Assembly: GCA_963575745.1 (NCBI GenBank)
Contig: CAUYUJ010022059.1
Coordinates: forward strand, 625,323-689,322
Source of the DNA: Prorocentrum cordatum
Taxonomy: Eukaryota > Sar > Dinophyceae > Prorocentrales > Prorocentraceae
Length of the DNA stretch: 64,000 nucleotides
Reading direction: 5' to 3'
Under the pieces are notes generated by a model, which saw nothing but the letters and a program-made list of their open reading frames with translations, did not search any database and was not told the origin of the DNA. The first letter of the stretch is position 1. Each line of letters opens with the position of its first letter. This document shows positions 1-9,821 of this stretch, in pieces. Position numbers and translations under genes: made by a program.

Positions 1-877
1 CGAAGGCGCAACAGACCCCCAAGACATCTCCAGCACGGCCCCTTGGGACCGTATCATGGCATGTTGAACGTAGGTTATTGATTTAGTTGGCGTTGTAGGC
101 GGTGCATGGCCAAAGTAGAAACAGTTTGAGAATTTATGTACGTATCAGTCGCCATTGTCGTACAGTTTTTTAGACAGATAGGGAATTCTGTGATATGCGT
201 CTGCCGAGCTTGTGGCAATCCACGCGCTCCCTCATCTCTATCAGCCATAATCCGCTCGATCTTGCACTCTTTCTCAATTTTGCGTCAAGCTAAGTGTGTG
301 ACTCCGTGCCGCACTTTGGAATTAGCGAGTGTTCTGTTCGGTCCCACTCTCGGCTCAACAGTCTGGCATGGAATCCGTGGGCTCATGTCGACACCTGGGC
401 GCAACCGTGCTGGCGACTCCCTGTCGTCAGCGTCGCCTCCAGGATTTGTTGGTCTACGTCTGTGGGTCGAGCAGGACCACTGCTGAATGTCCGAGTTCTT
501 GTGCCAAGCAGCCAGGTGAGGTTGTACTGGTGTAAAGCATACGCGACTCGAGGTTGGATTTGCATATGGACAAATGGCATATGCACTTGTCAGTGCCACG
601 CGATAGCGCTGGAATGAGCAGGCACAGGGACCGCGTAGAAGAGCTTGGTTGTCTTGCTGCCTTCAACAGAACAAACACCTATATCGGAGGTTTTTGGTTG
701 AGACCGAAGTGCAACGTGAGGTGCCCTGACCTGGAAGTCGATGTCGTTTTCGGTATGTGTCGCGCGTAAAGTGCGGGCGGGCGAGGCGAGGCGAAGCTAC
801 GCGAGTTCAACCTCTAGTGCAGTGGAGGCCAAGTCAGACAGAATGAGTCGCCCCCATGGCGGCCGTGGCGAAGGGTT
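1..877. other. No recognisable gene
   Basis: Several short overlapping frames are open on both strands. None has a motif, a consistent composition or an exon-like context. I see nothing else here. Confidence 0.5.
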
Positions 878-1386
878 GTCGCGCGATTGGTTGTCCCGAT
901 GATTGTCTCGATGGTTGTCTCGATGGTTGTCTTGATGGTTGTCCCGGTGGTTGGCCCAATGGTTGTCCCCATTGTTGCTTCGATGGTTGTTACGATTGGT
1001 ATCTCGATGGTTGTCCCGACGGTTGCCCCAATGGTTGTCCCGACGGATGTTCCGATGGTTGTCCCGATGGTTGTTCCGATGGTTATCCCGATGGTTATCC
1101 CGATGCATGTCTCGATGATTGTCTCGATGGTTGTCCCGATGGTTGCCCCGATGATTGGCCCGATGGCTCTCTTGATGGTTGTCTCGATGGATGTCCCGAT
1201 TGATGATCAGATGGTTCTGATGGTGGTCGTCGCGATGGTCGTCACAATTGTTGTCCCGATGGTTGTTCCAGCGATCATCCCGATGGTTGTCCCAACAGTT
1301 TCTCCGATGGTTGTCCCGGTGGTTGTTCCGATGGTTGTCCAGATTGGTGTTCCGATGATTGTCCAGATGGTTTTCCCGATGGACGC
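878..1386. repeat. 12-bp minisatellite
   Basis: About 42 imperfect head-to-tail copies of a 12-base unit close to GATGGTTGTCCC. Because 12 is a multiple of three, several frames stay open and read as periodic peptides (Gly-Cys-Pro-Asp on plus, Asn-His-Arg-Asp on minus). These frames come from the repeat, not from genes. Confidence 0.92.
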
Positions 1387-2421
1387 CTCCACAGCTGCCC
1401 CGGTCCATGATACCAAAAACATACGTTCTGCGAGACAATAATACCAACATTGCGTTCTGCGAGGCGATAATCTAAAAAAGGGGGAAATTCGAAGCAGCAC
1501 AAATGTAGCGACGGCAAATTCTGGCGGGGGGGCGGGATAAGGGACGCGCCAGGCGCGCATCAGGAACCACGGCTCAGGTCACCGCACTGGCGGGGAGTCG
1601 CAGGGGATGGGCCTGAAGAGGGCAGGGCGACGGGAAAGACGACAAACGGGAGATCAGACCAGCCGGCGCTCCGCGGCAGCAGATCAGGAGCATGAGCGGT
1701 TGCCCGCGCCCACGCGCGGCGGCCAGTCTCCAGCGCAACGCCGCGGTTGGGCACCACGGTTGAACAAGTGGATGTGTTCATGGCACGCGGGCCATTGACA
1801 ACCCAAGGTTGGGGAAGACAAAAGCCATCTGAAATGTTTTGCTCATTGTTTCGTTCCGTGTTTTGGCTCTCCACTATGGAATGTTGATCGTTTGTGGTCT
1901 TCCCATCGATGTTCGGGACCTCGGCGTAGGGGTTTATATTGTTGACAATTGCTGCTGGCAATGTTTCCACTGCGCCAATTGAAAACGAAGCCGTCGAACA
2001 AATCGCCACTTTTATTTAAGGGTTTTTTTTTCCAGGTCGTTTCTAAGGGGTTCCTATTGGTCCGTGAAGGGAATCTGCGGGTGCGGTGCCTGACCAGCCA
2101 GCCTGTCCCGTGGTTGTTTGGGTTTTTTCTTAAATCAGACATTTCCTTGGGTTGTTGGCGCTGTTGTCGTATTAAGGCATTGCACGGGGTTGCTTGGTCT
2201 TGTTTCCTCTCTGTATTCCCCAGCGTACTGCGCCACGTTTCCTCATTCATGAGGCTTATGCCATTCCGCCGACCCCAGAAGAGGACATGAACAGGTTTGC
2301 TATTTCGTGTGTGTTGTTCGCACTTTCCCGTCATGTTGCCTTCGTGTATTTGTTGATTTGTCCTCCTCTTCTTCCGTGCCTGTTGCGGGGCTTCTGGGCT
2401 TCCGTGCCTGCTGCGGAGCTC
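1387..2421. other. Unassigned sequence before the palindromic satellite
   Basis: Contains a small duplication of GTTCTGCGAG near 1425 and 1455. A minus-strand frame of 194 codons covers 1843-2427, but its start codon lies inside the first satellite unit and it has no recognisable domain. I do not call it a gene. Confidence 0.4.
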
Positions 2422-4462
2422 TAACATACCATGTTAGAGCTCCCAGGGAGCTCTAACATACTGGAACATGCTATGTTAGAGCTCCGTTGGAGCTCTAACA
2501 TACCATGTTAGAGCTCCCACGGAGCTCTAACATACCATGTTAGAGCTCCCAGGGAGCTCTAACATACTCGAACATGCTATGTTAGAGCGCCGTTGGAGCT
2601 CTAACAAGCCATGTTAGAGCTCCCACGGAGCTCTAACACACGATGTTAGAGCTCCCAGGGAGCTCTAACATAATATAACTTGCTATGTTAGAGCTCCTTT
2701 GGAGCTCTAACATAGCATGTTAGAGTTCCCTGGGAGCTCTAACATGGTATCACGTGCCATGTTAGAGCTCCCTGGGAGCTCTAACATAGCAAGTTTGAGT
2801 CTGTTCGAGCTCCCTGGGAGCTCTAACATCGTATGTTAGAGCTCCAATGGAGCTCTAATAAGATAGCATGCTATATCATGGTAGAGCTCCCTTGAAGCTC
2901 TAACATCGTGTGTTAGAGCTCCGTGGGAGCCCTACCATACTGGAACATGCTATGTTAGAGCTCCCAGGGAGTTCCCACGGAGGTCTAACATGATATGTTA
3001 AAGCTCCGTTGGAGCTCGGTATGTTAGAGCTCCCAGGGAGCTCTAACATGGGAGCTCTAACATAGCATGTTAGAGCTCCCAGGGAGCTCTAACATACTCG
3101 AACATGCTATGTTAGAGCTCCGCTGGAGCTCTAACAAGCCATGTTAGAGTTCCCAGGGAGCTCTAGCATAATATAACATGCTATGTTAGAGCTCCATTGG
3201 AGCTTTAACATAGCATGTTAGAGCTCCCTGGGAGCTCTAACATGGTATCACGTGCCATGTTATAGCTCCGTGGGAGCTCTAACATGGCATTTTAGAGCTC
3301 CCTGGGAGCTCTAGTTTGTGACACGGTTAACCCCCCCCCCTGGCGAGAGGGGGGGGGGGGTCTTAACCGTCGCGCAATCGATTGTGAAACGGTGAAGGGG
3401 CGGCGGCGGCGGCGGCAGCGGCGGGTTAGAGCTCCCAGGGAGCTCTAACATAGCAAGTTCGAGTATGTTAGAGCCCCCTGGGAGCTCTAACATGGTATGT
3501 TAGAGCTCCCAGGGGGCTCTTACATAGCAAGTTAGAGCTCCCTGGGAGCTCTAACATCGCATGTTAGAGCTCCAATGGAGCTCGAACATAGCATGTTATA
3601 TTATGTTAGAGCTCCCTGGGAGCTCTAACATCGTATGTAGAGCTCCGCGGGAGCTCTAACATGCGATGTTAGAGCTCCCAGGGAGCTCTAACATAGCAAG
3701 TAGAGTATGTTGGAGTTCCCTGGGACCTCTAACATGGCATGTTAGAGCTCCAATGGTATGTTAGAGTTCCAATGGAGCTCTAACATAGCATGTTATATTA
3801 TGGTAGAGCTCCCTGGGAGCTCTAACATCGCACGTTGGAGCTTTGTGGGAGCTCTAACATGCTATGTTAGAGCTCCCAGGGGGCTCTAACATAGCAAGTT
3901 TGAGTATGTCAGAGCTCCCTAGGAGCTCTAACATGGCATGCTAGAGCTCCGTTGGAGCTCTAACAGGCCATGTTAGAGCTCCCCCGGAGCTTTAACATAC
4001 CATGTTAGAGCTCCCAGGGAGCTCTAACATACTGGAACATGCTATGTTAGAGCTCCCACGGAGCTCGAACATGCCATGTTAGAGCTCCCGCGGAGCTTTG
4101 ACATGCTATGTTAGAGCTCCCAGGGGGCTCTATCATACTCGAACATGCTATGTTAGAGCTTCGTTGGGGCTCTAACATACCATGTTAGAGCTCCCAGGGA
4201 GCTCCCACTGAGCTCTAACATGCTATGTTAAAGCTCCGTTGGAGCTCTGTATTTTAGAGCTCCTTGGGAGCTCTAGCATGGGAGCTCTAATATAGCATGT
4301 TAGAGCTCCCAGGGAGCTCTAACATACTCGAACATGCTATGTTAGAGCTCCGCTGGAGCTCTAACAGGCCATGTTAGAGCTCCCACGGAGCTCTAACATG
4401 CATGTTAGAGCCCTCCCAGGGAGCTCTAACTATACTGGAAAACATGCTATTTAGAGCTCCGT
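2422..4462. repeat. Satellite of nested palindromes
   Basis: Dozens of copies of a roughly 29-base near-perfect palindrome. Each half reads ATGTTAGAGCTCC and meets its complement at a centre such as CAGGG, TGGG or ACGG. Links of 3-10 bases (for example ACTCGAAC, ACTGGAAC, AGCAAG) join the units. Each arm carries a GAGCTC core, itself a palindrome. Units differ mainly at the centre. Some are truncated or fused, as near 2970 and 3050. The array runs into the assembly gap, so its true length is unknown. Every unit could form a hairpin or cruciform. Confidence 0.93.
3315..3424. repeat. Unrelated hairpin insert inside the satellite
   Basis: The palindromic array is interrupted by sequence unlike it. 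3323-3340 (ACGGTTAA followed by a C run) pairs with a G run and TCTTAACCGT ending at 3370, across a short loop. A related ACGG motif and a (CGG)n tract follow. It could be a small insertion or a remnant of the sequence the satellite grew in. Confidence 0.6.
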
Positions 4463-4562
4463 NNNNNNNNNNNNNNNNNNNNNNNNNNNNNNNNNNNNNN
4501 NNNNNNNNNNNNNNNNNNNNNNNNNNNNNNNNNNNNNNNNNNNNNNNNNNNNNNNNNNNNNN
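4463..4562. other. Assembly gap (100 N)
   Basis: Exactly 100 undetermined bases, a usual placeholder for a gap of unknown size. It sits at the satellite's right edge, where assembly would be expected to fail. Confidence 0.99.
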
Positions 4563-4760
4563 CCTCCCTCCCCCTGCCCCTCCTCGCCCCCCTCCTCCTC
4601 CACTCTCCCTCCCAATTCTCTTGTCTTCATCGTGCTGCCCTTCTTCGTGCTGCCCTTCTCCCCGCGTTCTCGTTCTCGTGAGCCTCCTCGACCTCGTCAT
4701 CCTCCTTGTCCTCCTCCTCCTCCCCCCTCTCGGTTTGTTCCCAGATCCCCCTCCACCTCG
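4563..4760. repeat. Pyrimidine-rich (CCT)n tract
   Basis: Degenerate CCT/CTC-rich sequence directly after the gap. It lies downstream of the minus-strand exon at 4925-5098, whose sense strand would therefore be purine-rich here. Confidence 0.7.
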
Positions 4761-4924
4761 AGAGTGGTTCCGCCTTTGCCCTGCGTATTGTTTTATCGTT
4801 CCTGATTCTGGGGGATCGCATGTATAGATCAGCCCCAGGATCTTCCGAGTCCAAAGTGAACGTGTCAGGCATGCACGGGGGGGAACTCACGTCCGTCAGC
4901 GCGCGCGGGGCAAAGGCTGGGGGG

Positions 4925-5098
4925 TCACGATCGAGCTGCGTTCTGCAGTAATCCAATGCCCCCCAGATGGAACACCTCCCTCCTCACAATCATATGGCTG
5001 GTCATCCACTGCTGGATCTCCAGGGAGTTGCAGCGAGCCTTGAGATCCCTGGTGTCTGCGCTCACATCCGAGAGCTCTGAGATGGTTCTCTTCAGCAT
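4925..5098 (-). CDS. Coiled-coil exon of an RS-type protein, 3' part
   Basis: About 57 codons starting with EMLKRTISELSD and ending at a TGA at 4925-4927. The heptad-like spacing of Leu, Ile and Val and the many charged residues suggest a coiled coil. It fits as the next exon after 5267-5638, with the acceptor AG just before the GAG/ATG codons near 5098-5101 and the intron between filled with a purine-rich tract on the sense strand. The true 3' end may be a donor site before the TGA. I have a general impression that RS-rich N-termini followed by such coiled coils recur in dinoflagellate multi-copy proteins, but I cannot name the family. Confidence 0.5.
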   Translation of the reverse strand: MLKRTISELSDVSADTRDLKARCNSLEIQQWMTSHMIVRREVFHLGGIGLLQNAARS

Positions 5099-5100
5099 CT

Positions 5101-5266
5101 CGGTTGCCTATCGTCGTGATCGTCATCCTCTTCCTCCCTCCTCGTCCTCCTCCTCGTCCTCATCCTCGTCGTCCTCCTCCTCCTCCTCTGCGTCCTCCTC
5201 CACTCCTCCTCCTCCGCCGCCTCCTCATACTCATCCCTCCCCCCTTTTCCCCCGTACTTCGACACT
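5101..5266 (-). repeat. Intron with (GGA)n tract
   Basis: Plus-strand CCT/CTCC repeats at about 5120-5215 separate two minus-strand coding stretches that lie in different frames. A GT donor is available at 5266-5265 on the minus strand. Confidence 0.55.
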
Positions 5267-5638
5267 CTTCCTCCGAGCCTGCTTCGTCTGAATCTCGGCC
5301 TTGCAGAAGTTGTCGAGAATCGCCAGCACGCTGCTGTGCATAAGCCAAGCCGGAATGCCCTGAGGAGCGTTGCCCTCGCCCTTATCCTTGCCCGAGCCCT
5401 TGGGGTCCACGCCCTTGTCCTTGCCCGAGCCCTTCGGGTCCACGCCCTGGTCCTTGCCCGAGCCCTTCGGGTCCACGCCCTGGTCCACGCCCCAGTTCCT
5501 GCCAGAGCCCCTGGGGTCCGAGCCGTTGTCGGTGTTCTCCTTGATCGCACTCGCAGCTTCCTCAGACCGTCTGTCGCGGGGAGACCTGGAACGATCCTGG
5601 CTCGCGCCCTCGGCCTCCATCGAAGCTACCCTGACCAT
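5267..5638 (-). CDS. RS-rich protein with Asp/Gly/Lys repeats, first exon
   Basis: Starts at an ATG at 5638 (MVRVASMEAEG). Residues about 16-26 form an Arg/Ser stretch (DRSRSPRDRR) as in RNA-binding or nuclear proteins. Residues about 45-90 hold four copies of a unit close to GVDPKGSGKD, encoded by an imperfect 30-base tandem repeat at roughly 5380-5510. The exon then reads PAWLMHSSVLAILDNFCKAE, which looks like an ordinary folded segment. The likely partner is the coiled-coil exon at 4925-5098. The frame is open further upstream, so the start is a choice. Function is unknown. Confidence 0.55.
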
Positions 5639-6058
5639 GGCCAATCGTGGTCGTCGGGTTCCGTGGCCGAGATGGGCTCGAGCCAGGGTTGCTATCCCCT
5701 GCGCCCGTCGGCCCCATCGATTTTTCTGACCTCTGCCCTGGGCCCCCAAGGCCGCCAGGCCGTCTCCCCCCTCTCTTTGGGGCCAAGAACCACGTGAGGG
5801 GTGTGCCGAAAGACCTCCCATTCCCCGCGGTCGTGCCTCTTCTTTCTCCTTCAGCCTCTTTCCCCTGCTATTTCCTCGCCCCCCCCCCCTCCCCCCGCCA
5901 AGGCCCCCCTCGATTTCCTGAAACGCTCCTCTGAGAGCGCAGTGGGAACGCTGGGGCCTGAACATCCGAGGGCCGTGACCCCGCCCCCGCGGGCGCCGCG
6001 CTTTGGGCCCCAGCGCTGCCAGATCAAGCCTGGAATCCCGCGCGGGCATTCGCGGGGG
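5639..6058. other. C-rich intergenic stretch
   Basis: Long minus-strand frames here run on from the exon below and are Arg/Gly/Pro-rich. They have no motif. A C-run lies near 5880-5897. No gene is called. Confidence 0.4.
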
Positions 6059-6146
6059 GTCGGGCCCAGCCAAATCCAACGCAAAATCCAATGCATTGGA
6101 AAATGCGTTGGAGTTTGTAGGTTGCGCTGGTTTCGCTGGGCCCGAC
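6059..6146. repeat. Palindromic dispersed element, copy P1
   Basis: A core of 38 bases (6075-6112) centred on CCAATGCATTGG is a near-palindrome. Outside it, GTCGGGCCCAGC (6059-6070) is matched by its exact reverse complement at 6135-6146. The core recurs as an exact reverse complement at 18259-18296, and a related palindrome is at 12525-12544. Confidence 0.8.
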
Positions 6147-6410
6147 TCCTCGCAAGACGCGCGTGGGGTTCCAAGTTTTTTTTGTTTTGCCGACTGGGCG
6201 GAGACGCGGCGCTCCCCGCGGCCAACATCCGCGTGTCAAATGCCGCCGAGCCCACGGCGTCCGGTGGGAACACGCGGGAAGTGGCATGTATGCATGCATG
6301 CAAGAGCGCAGAGCTTTGATTGTGCATCGCATGACTCATGTTTGATGTCTCTCTCACTGTTGCCTTCCCCCCCCCCCCCCTCCACCTCGCATCCCCCATC
6401 AATCTCAAGC

Positions 6411-6972
6411 TCAGAGGCGCGTGGCCTCAACCTGATCGCGCGGCAATGCTGTCATTACCACGGAGGCAAGAGCTTCTGCAAACTCCACGGGGTGCGCCGA
6501 CGAACTCTTCTGGCGGGCCCCGTTCTTGACAGTCCCTGACACCCAGCCTTTCTTAGACCAGCCGTAAAAATTATCCTGCCCCTTCTGAGCAGTGGCTTTC
6601 TTGCCCTTGGAAACCTCACGGGCAGCGGCTGCTTTCTTGCCACTTGAAACTTTATGGGCAAGGCGGGTTTTCTTGCCAGAGCTCTTGCGGGGAATGGGCT
6701 TACAGAGCTCTTTGTAGTTCGGGCCGAGACGCTGAAAAGCAAGCTGCCTGGCTCGCACAAGCGAGAGAAATTGAGACGGAAAAAATGTGCACCATACCTC
6801 AATCGGTTTCACGGTGGCCGCGCCGAAGGCCCCGAGGTTGGTGACGAACCTCCGAGCGTTCACCAGGTCAAACGCCTGAATGATCTCCGCGGTGCGGTAG
6901 ATGGTTGAGTTCAGGGGCTGCTCAACGAACGTCCGCACGGAACGCATGCTGCAGAATGTGAGCATGACCGAC
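6411..6972 (-). CDS. Methyltransferase-like protein, C-terminal exon
   Basis: About 187 codons ending at 6411. The frame opens at an AG acceptor near 6973 and reads VMLTFCSMRSVRTFVEQPLN, then NLGAFGAATVKPIEVW. I recognise these blocks (an EQP motif, then LGAFGA.T.KP) as the second half of a dinoflagellate family whose first half carries an EIFSG block and a PxCSxW block. That first half is present at 7784-8335 on the same strand. The C-terminus has a Lys-rich region with three spaced SSGKK/SKGKK-like repeats (about residues 90-125), then SSAHPVEFAEALASVVMTA. The fold resembles SAM-dependent methyltransferases, but the reaction is unknown. Confidence 0.6.
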
Positions 6973-7783
6973 CTGGGGGCATTTTGTTCTTTCCAATCCC
7001 TCTTCATCCTCTTGTTCCTCCTCCTCCTCCTCCTCCTGCTTCTCTTCAGCCACAACCTCTTTCTCCTCCTCATCCTGCTCATCTTCCTCCTCCTCCCTTC
7101 TCCTCCTCCTCGTCCTCCTCCTTCTCCCCCTCCCCCTCCTCCTCCTCATCCTCCTCCTCCTCGTCCTCGTCCTCCTCAGTCGCCCGCCCCCCCCTCCCGC
7201 CCTTCCAGCCGCGCTTCCGTCGCTCCTGGGTCAAGGTCTCCCCCCTCTTCAAAACTCGATGGCCTCGGGCTGTCTGATCCTCGCGAGAGCTGCTCCACTG
7301 GTTGCCTCGGGGAATCCCTGGGGCCCCCTTGGAGCTGGGGGCGCGAGCGGGGGTGGGGGGGGGGCACCTTAACCCAGGGGCGTCCTCAGTGACCCAGGGC
7401 ATCCAAGAAGGAGCAGATGGGGAGGAGGAAGAGGAGGAGGATGAGGAGGGGTAATGAGGAGGAGCAGGAGGAGGGGACGCTGAGAAGGGCGAGGAGGAGG
7501 AGGAGGATGATGAGGAGGAGGAGGAGGAGGAGGAGGAGGAGGAGGAAGAGGAACACCAGGAAATGGAAGATGAGGGGCGAGGGGGACCCCACAGCAGAAG
7601 ATCGGAGGTGGTGGCGTGGATTCCTCTCGCTCCAGCGCCATCGCATTGCATTTCCCTCCCCCGCGCTATCTGGTCCCCCTCTCGTTCGGCTATCTAATCC
7701 TGCCCCATCTGCACTGCCGTCATCATCACCCCTTTCGCCCAGCTGGTGTGTGTGTGTTGATTGTATTTGCAGGGGGTCCCAGG
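6973..7783 (-). other. Long intron with two opposed purine/pyrimidine tracts
   Basis: Between the two methyltransferase-like exons the plus strand has a CCT-rich block at about 7010-7200 and an AGG-rich block at about 7415-7560. Read in the gene's sense, the intron starts with (CCT)n and ends with (AGG)n. These are complementary and could pair. Frames through the tracts are low-complexity and are not called. Confidence 0.55.
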
Positions 7784-8335
7784 TTACAAGAAAACGCTGG
7801 TCCAGTTCGCTTCCTTGACGTCTGATCTGGCGTCGGTGCCGTAGGGGTCACGGTCGCTGCGCTTGGTATGCCCGCGAGCCATTGTTATCCAAGTTGAACA
7901 TTGGGGCCCAAACCACGCCGTGCCTCCAGGACATATAGAGGCCAGGATCCACATCATATACAAGCAGCCAGTTAGATGAACCACGTTCTGCCACTCATGA
8001 TCCAGCATGTCGTATGTAAAAACCCGATGGCCTCGAGCACGCACAGCGCGAGCACAGCGTGCCACGCCCGAAAATATCTCAGCGAACGCTGTGGTGCGAG
8101 GTATAGCGTGCTCAGCGGAAATAGCACTCGCGATCTCACCCAGAAATTGCTGCTGGCCATCTACGAAACTGGCGGGCCCCCCTCGAGAGACGATCAACTT
8201 TGCCGTGGAAACTGCCCAGCTGTATCCCTCTGAACTCGGAGGCACAGGCTCGGGCCTGCCGCCGGCCGCCAAGGAAGCGCCAATGAGCTGGATGAGAATT
8301 ACAACAAACAATCGCCAGCCACAAGTGGGAGCCAT
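7784..8335 (-). CDS. Methyltransferase-like protein, N-terminal exon
   Basis: 183 codons from an ATG at 8335. Residues 8-24 are hydrophobic (WRLFVVILIQLIGASLA), like a signal peptide or membrane anchor. Residues 87-93 (EIFSGVA) and the acidic position in TYDM (about 109) resemble a SAM-binding Rossmann start. Residues 143-149 (GPQCSTW) correspond to the PC-type loop of C5-cytosine methyltransferase-like folds. The family reading comes from pattern memory. The exon probably ends shortly before the TAA at 7784, after the VKEAN segment, and is continued by 6411-6972. The start overlaps the last exon of the upstream transposase-like gene by 37 bases in another frame, so the first residues are uncertain. 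Confidence 0.6.
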   Translation of the reverse strand: MAPTCGWRLFVVILIQLIGASLAAGGRPEPVPPSSEGYSWAVSTAKLIVSRGGPASFVDGQQQFLGEIASAISAEHAIPRTTAFAEIFSGVARCARAVRARGHRVFTYDMLDHEWQNVVHLTGCLYMMWILASICPGGTAWFGPQCSTWITMARGHTKRSDRDPYGTDARSDVKEANWTSVFL

Positions 8336-8510
8336 GACCCTCTGGCCGCGAAGTCACCCCGCACAAGTTTAGACCTCAAATCGATGAGCCTGAAAATTAT
8401 GCGGGGGAAGCTTACACGATGGCAAAATTGGGCTATCGATCGCAACGCTGCGTTCAGCGACTCGCCCAAGAAACAATGGTAATGTTTCGGGGTGCCGTGC
8501 GAAGGGATCC
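8299..8510 (-). pseudogene. Transposase-like gene, third exon
   Basis: Opens after an AG at about 8511 and reads HCFLGESLNAALRSIAQFCH, then about 40 more codons to a stop at 8299. The ESLN block follows the segments of 9822-11458 and 8762-9048 in the order I expect for this family. Its Glu could be the last acidic residue of a DDE-type catalytic triad (inference). The end overlaps the start of the methyltransferase-like gene. It is grouped as a pseudogene because the other exons are broken. Confidence 0.5.
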
Positions 8511-8761
8511 TGGGGGCTCTGCGCAAACATCAACACTCTGTATTCTATGTTTTGTCGACTCCATGTTTTTCTCTTCCGTCATATCCTCATCCCCCTCCCC
8601 CCCATCCTCCTCCTCCTCCTCCTCCTCCTCCTCCTCCTCCTCCTCTCCCTCTCCCTCTTCCCCCGCCCGCTGCCCTGGGGAGGTCCCGATCGAGAACTTC
8701 GATGCGAATCCTGCCATCCGAAGAGGCTGGCGCCATCTTCCGCCCCCCCACCCCCTCGCCC
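8511..8761 (-). repeat. Intron with (AGG)n tract (CCT on plus)
   Basis: A pure plus-strand (CCT)n run lies at about 8609-8645 within a longer pyrimidine tract from 8583. It separates the second and third exons of the transposase-like gene. Confidence 0.7.
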
Positions 8762-9048
8762 CTGTGCAGCATGTGAGCAAGTAGATGATGTTTGGGGGTC
8801 AGTGCAATACCCGCGGCAACTGTGGAGAGCAAGTGCGTGTCCAAGGCAGTCATGATGTCGCGCATCGTATGCGGGGGCGGGATGTATCGCTTTCCTTGAG
8901 CTTGTTAACAATCGTTTCCAATGAAGCACCACATCCCAGAATTGCATCCCCAAAGACGGCCGCGCCACCATATCTGATTAGTTCCGACGTAGCAAACGTA
9001 AGTAGAGTGGAAGCTTCTGCCGCTTTGAGGTTCATGTGACCTCCTGGA
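8762..9048 (-). pseudogene. Transposase-like gene, second exon (frameshifted)
   Basis: Reads GGHMNLKAAEASTLLTFATS and GCGASLETIVNKLKE in one frame, then MRDIMTALDTHLL and ALTPKHHLLAHMLHR in another. The switch falls in a short C run near 8878-8884. The TPKHH block and the LKAAE block match positions I associate with the C-terminal half of this family. Acceptor AG lies just upstream of 9048; the donor is near 8762. Confidence 0.55.
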
Positions 9049-9821
9049 TGAAGACCATTCTGGAGCGTTGTTTCTAAGTGTACGGGGGGGGGGGGGGCGG
9101 AGAGGGTGAAACCTCATGCTTTGCATCGCGTCTGACGCTAGAATCCCACGAGCATCCGGATCCTGCCCAGCACAAAACGGAGGCCTGTGAGACACAAGCG
9201 AATGGGCAAGACGAGGGAGGGAAAAGGGAGGAAGAAAGACGGCAGGGGCGAGGTACAGAGGACGGAAGGAGCCCGAGCGGCGCTCTCGCCCAGCTCCAGC
9301 GAGGAGGCGCATTCAGCGTGCCAACGTGTCCCCCGATCGGGACCTCGCGGATTCGTTCGACCCACGGCCGTCTCCATGGCGCGCAGGGGCGGGGCTCGTG
9401 CATTGGTGCACCAGGAGGAAGAGGGGTAGCGGGAGGAGGGGATCAGGATGTCAGGGGGGAGGGTGGGGGAGAGGGGGGAGGGAAGCGAGGGCGACGACGA
9501 CGACGGAATGAAGGGGTAGGGCCATGGAGAGCGTCGACGACGACGACGACGACGACGACGACCACACGTGCAATGCATGCGAGTGCATCGGAAGACCACG
9601 CGCGATCGCATTCGATTCCAGGATCTGGGACAAGGCATGATGTGTCATCTTGTGCTGCAGAATGCGGTCACCACTGGACGTCAATATACGCAAGCGCACA
9701 ATTATAGCACCAGGTGCGCGCGTGATCCTCCCGTTCAAGCCTCCTCCTCACCTCATCCCCCCCCCATCCAGGCCCCCTCCATCCTCCACCCCTTCATCCT
9801 CGATCCCTCCGAAAGACTGTC
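9049..9821 (-). other. Intron of the transposase-like gene
   Basis: Contains a G-run at 9081-9093, a purine-rich plus-strand stretch (9200-9500) and a (GAC)n microsatellite at about 9534-9562. Open frames here are low-complexity. No coding segment is supported. Confidence 0.45.

Noticed and set aside
797-1450. Long minus-strand frame rich in Asn-His-Arg-Asp
   Set aside because: It is the translation of the 12-base minisatellite; all three repeat frames are open because 12 is divisible by three.
1843-2427. 194-codon minus-strand frame
   Set aside because: Start codon lies in the palindromic satellite, no motif, no co-oriented neighbour.
2422-4462. CRISPR-like array
   Set aside because: Units are palindromes with very short, repetitive links, not unique spacers of constant length, and the context is eukaryotic.
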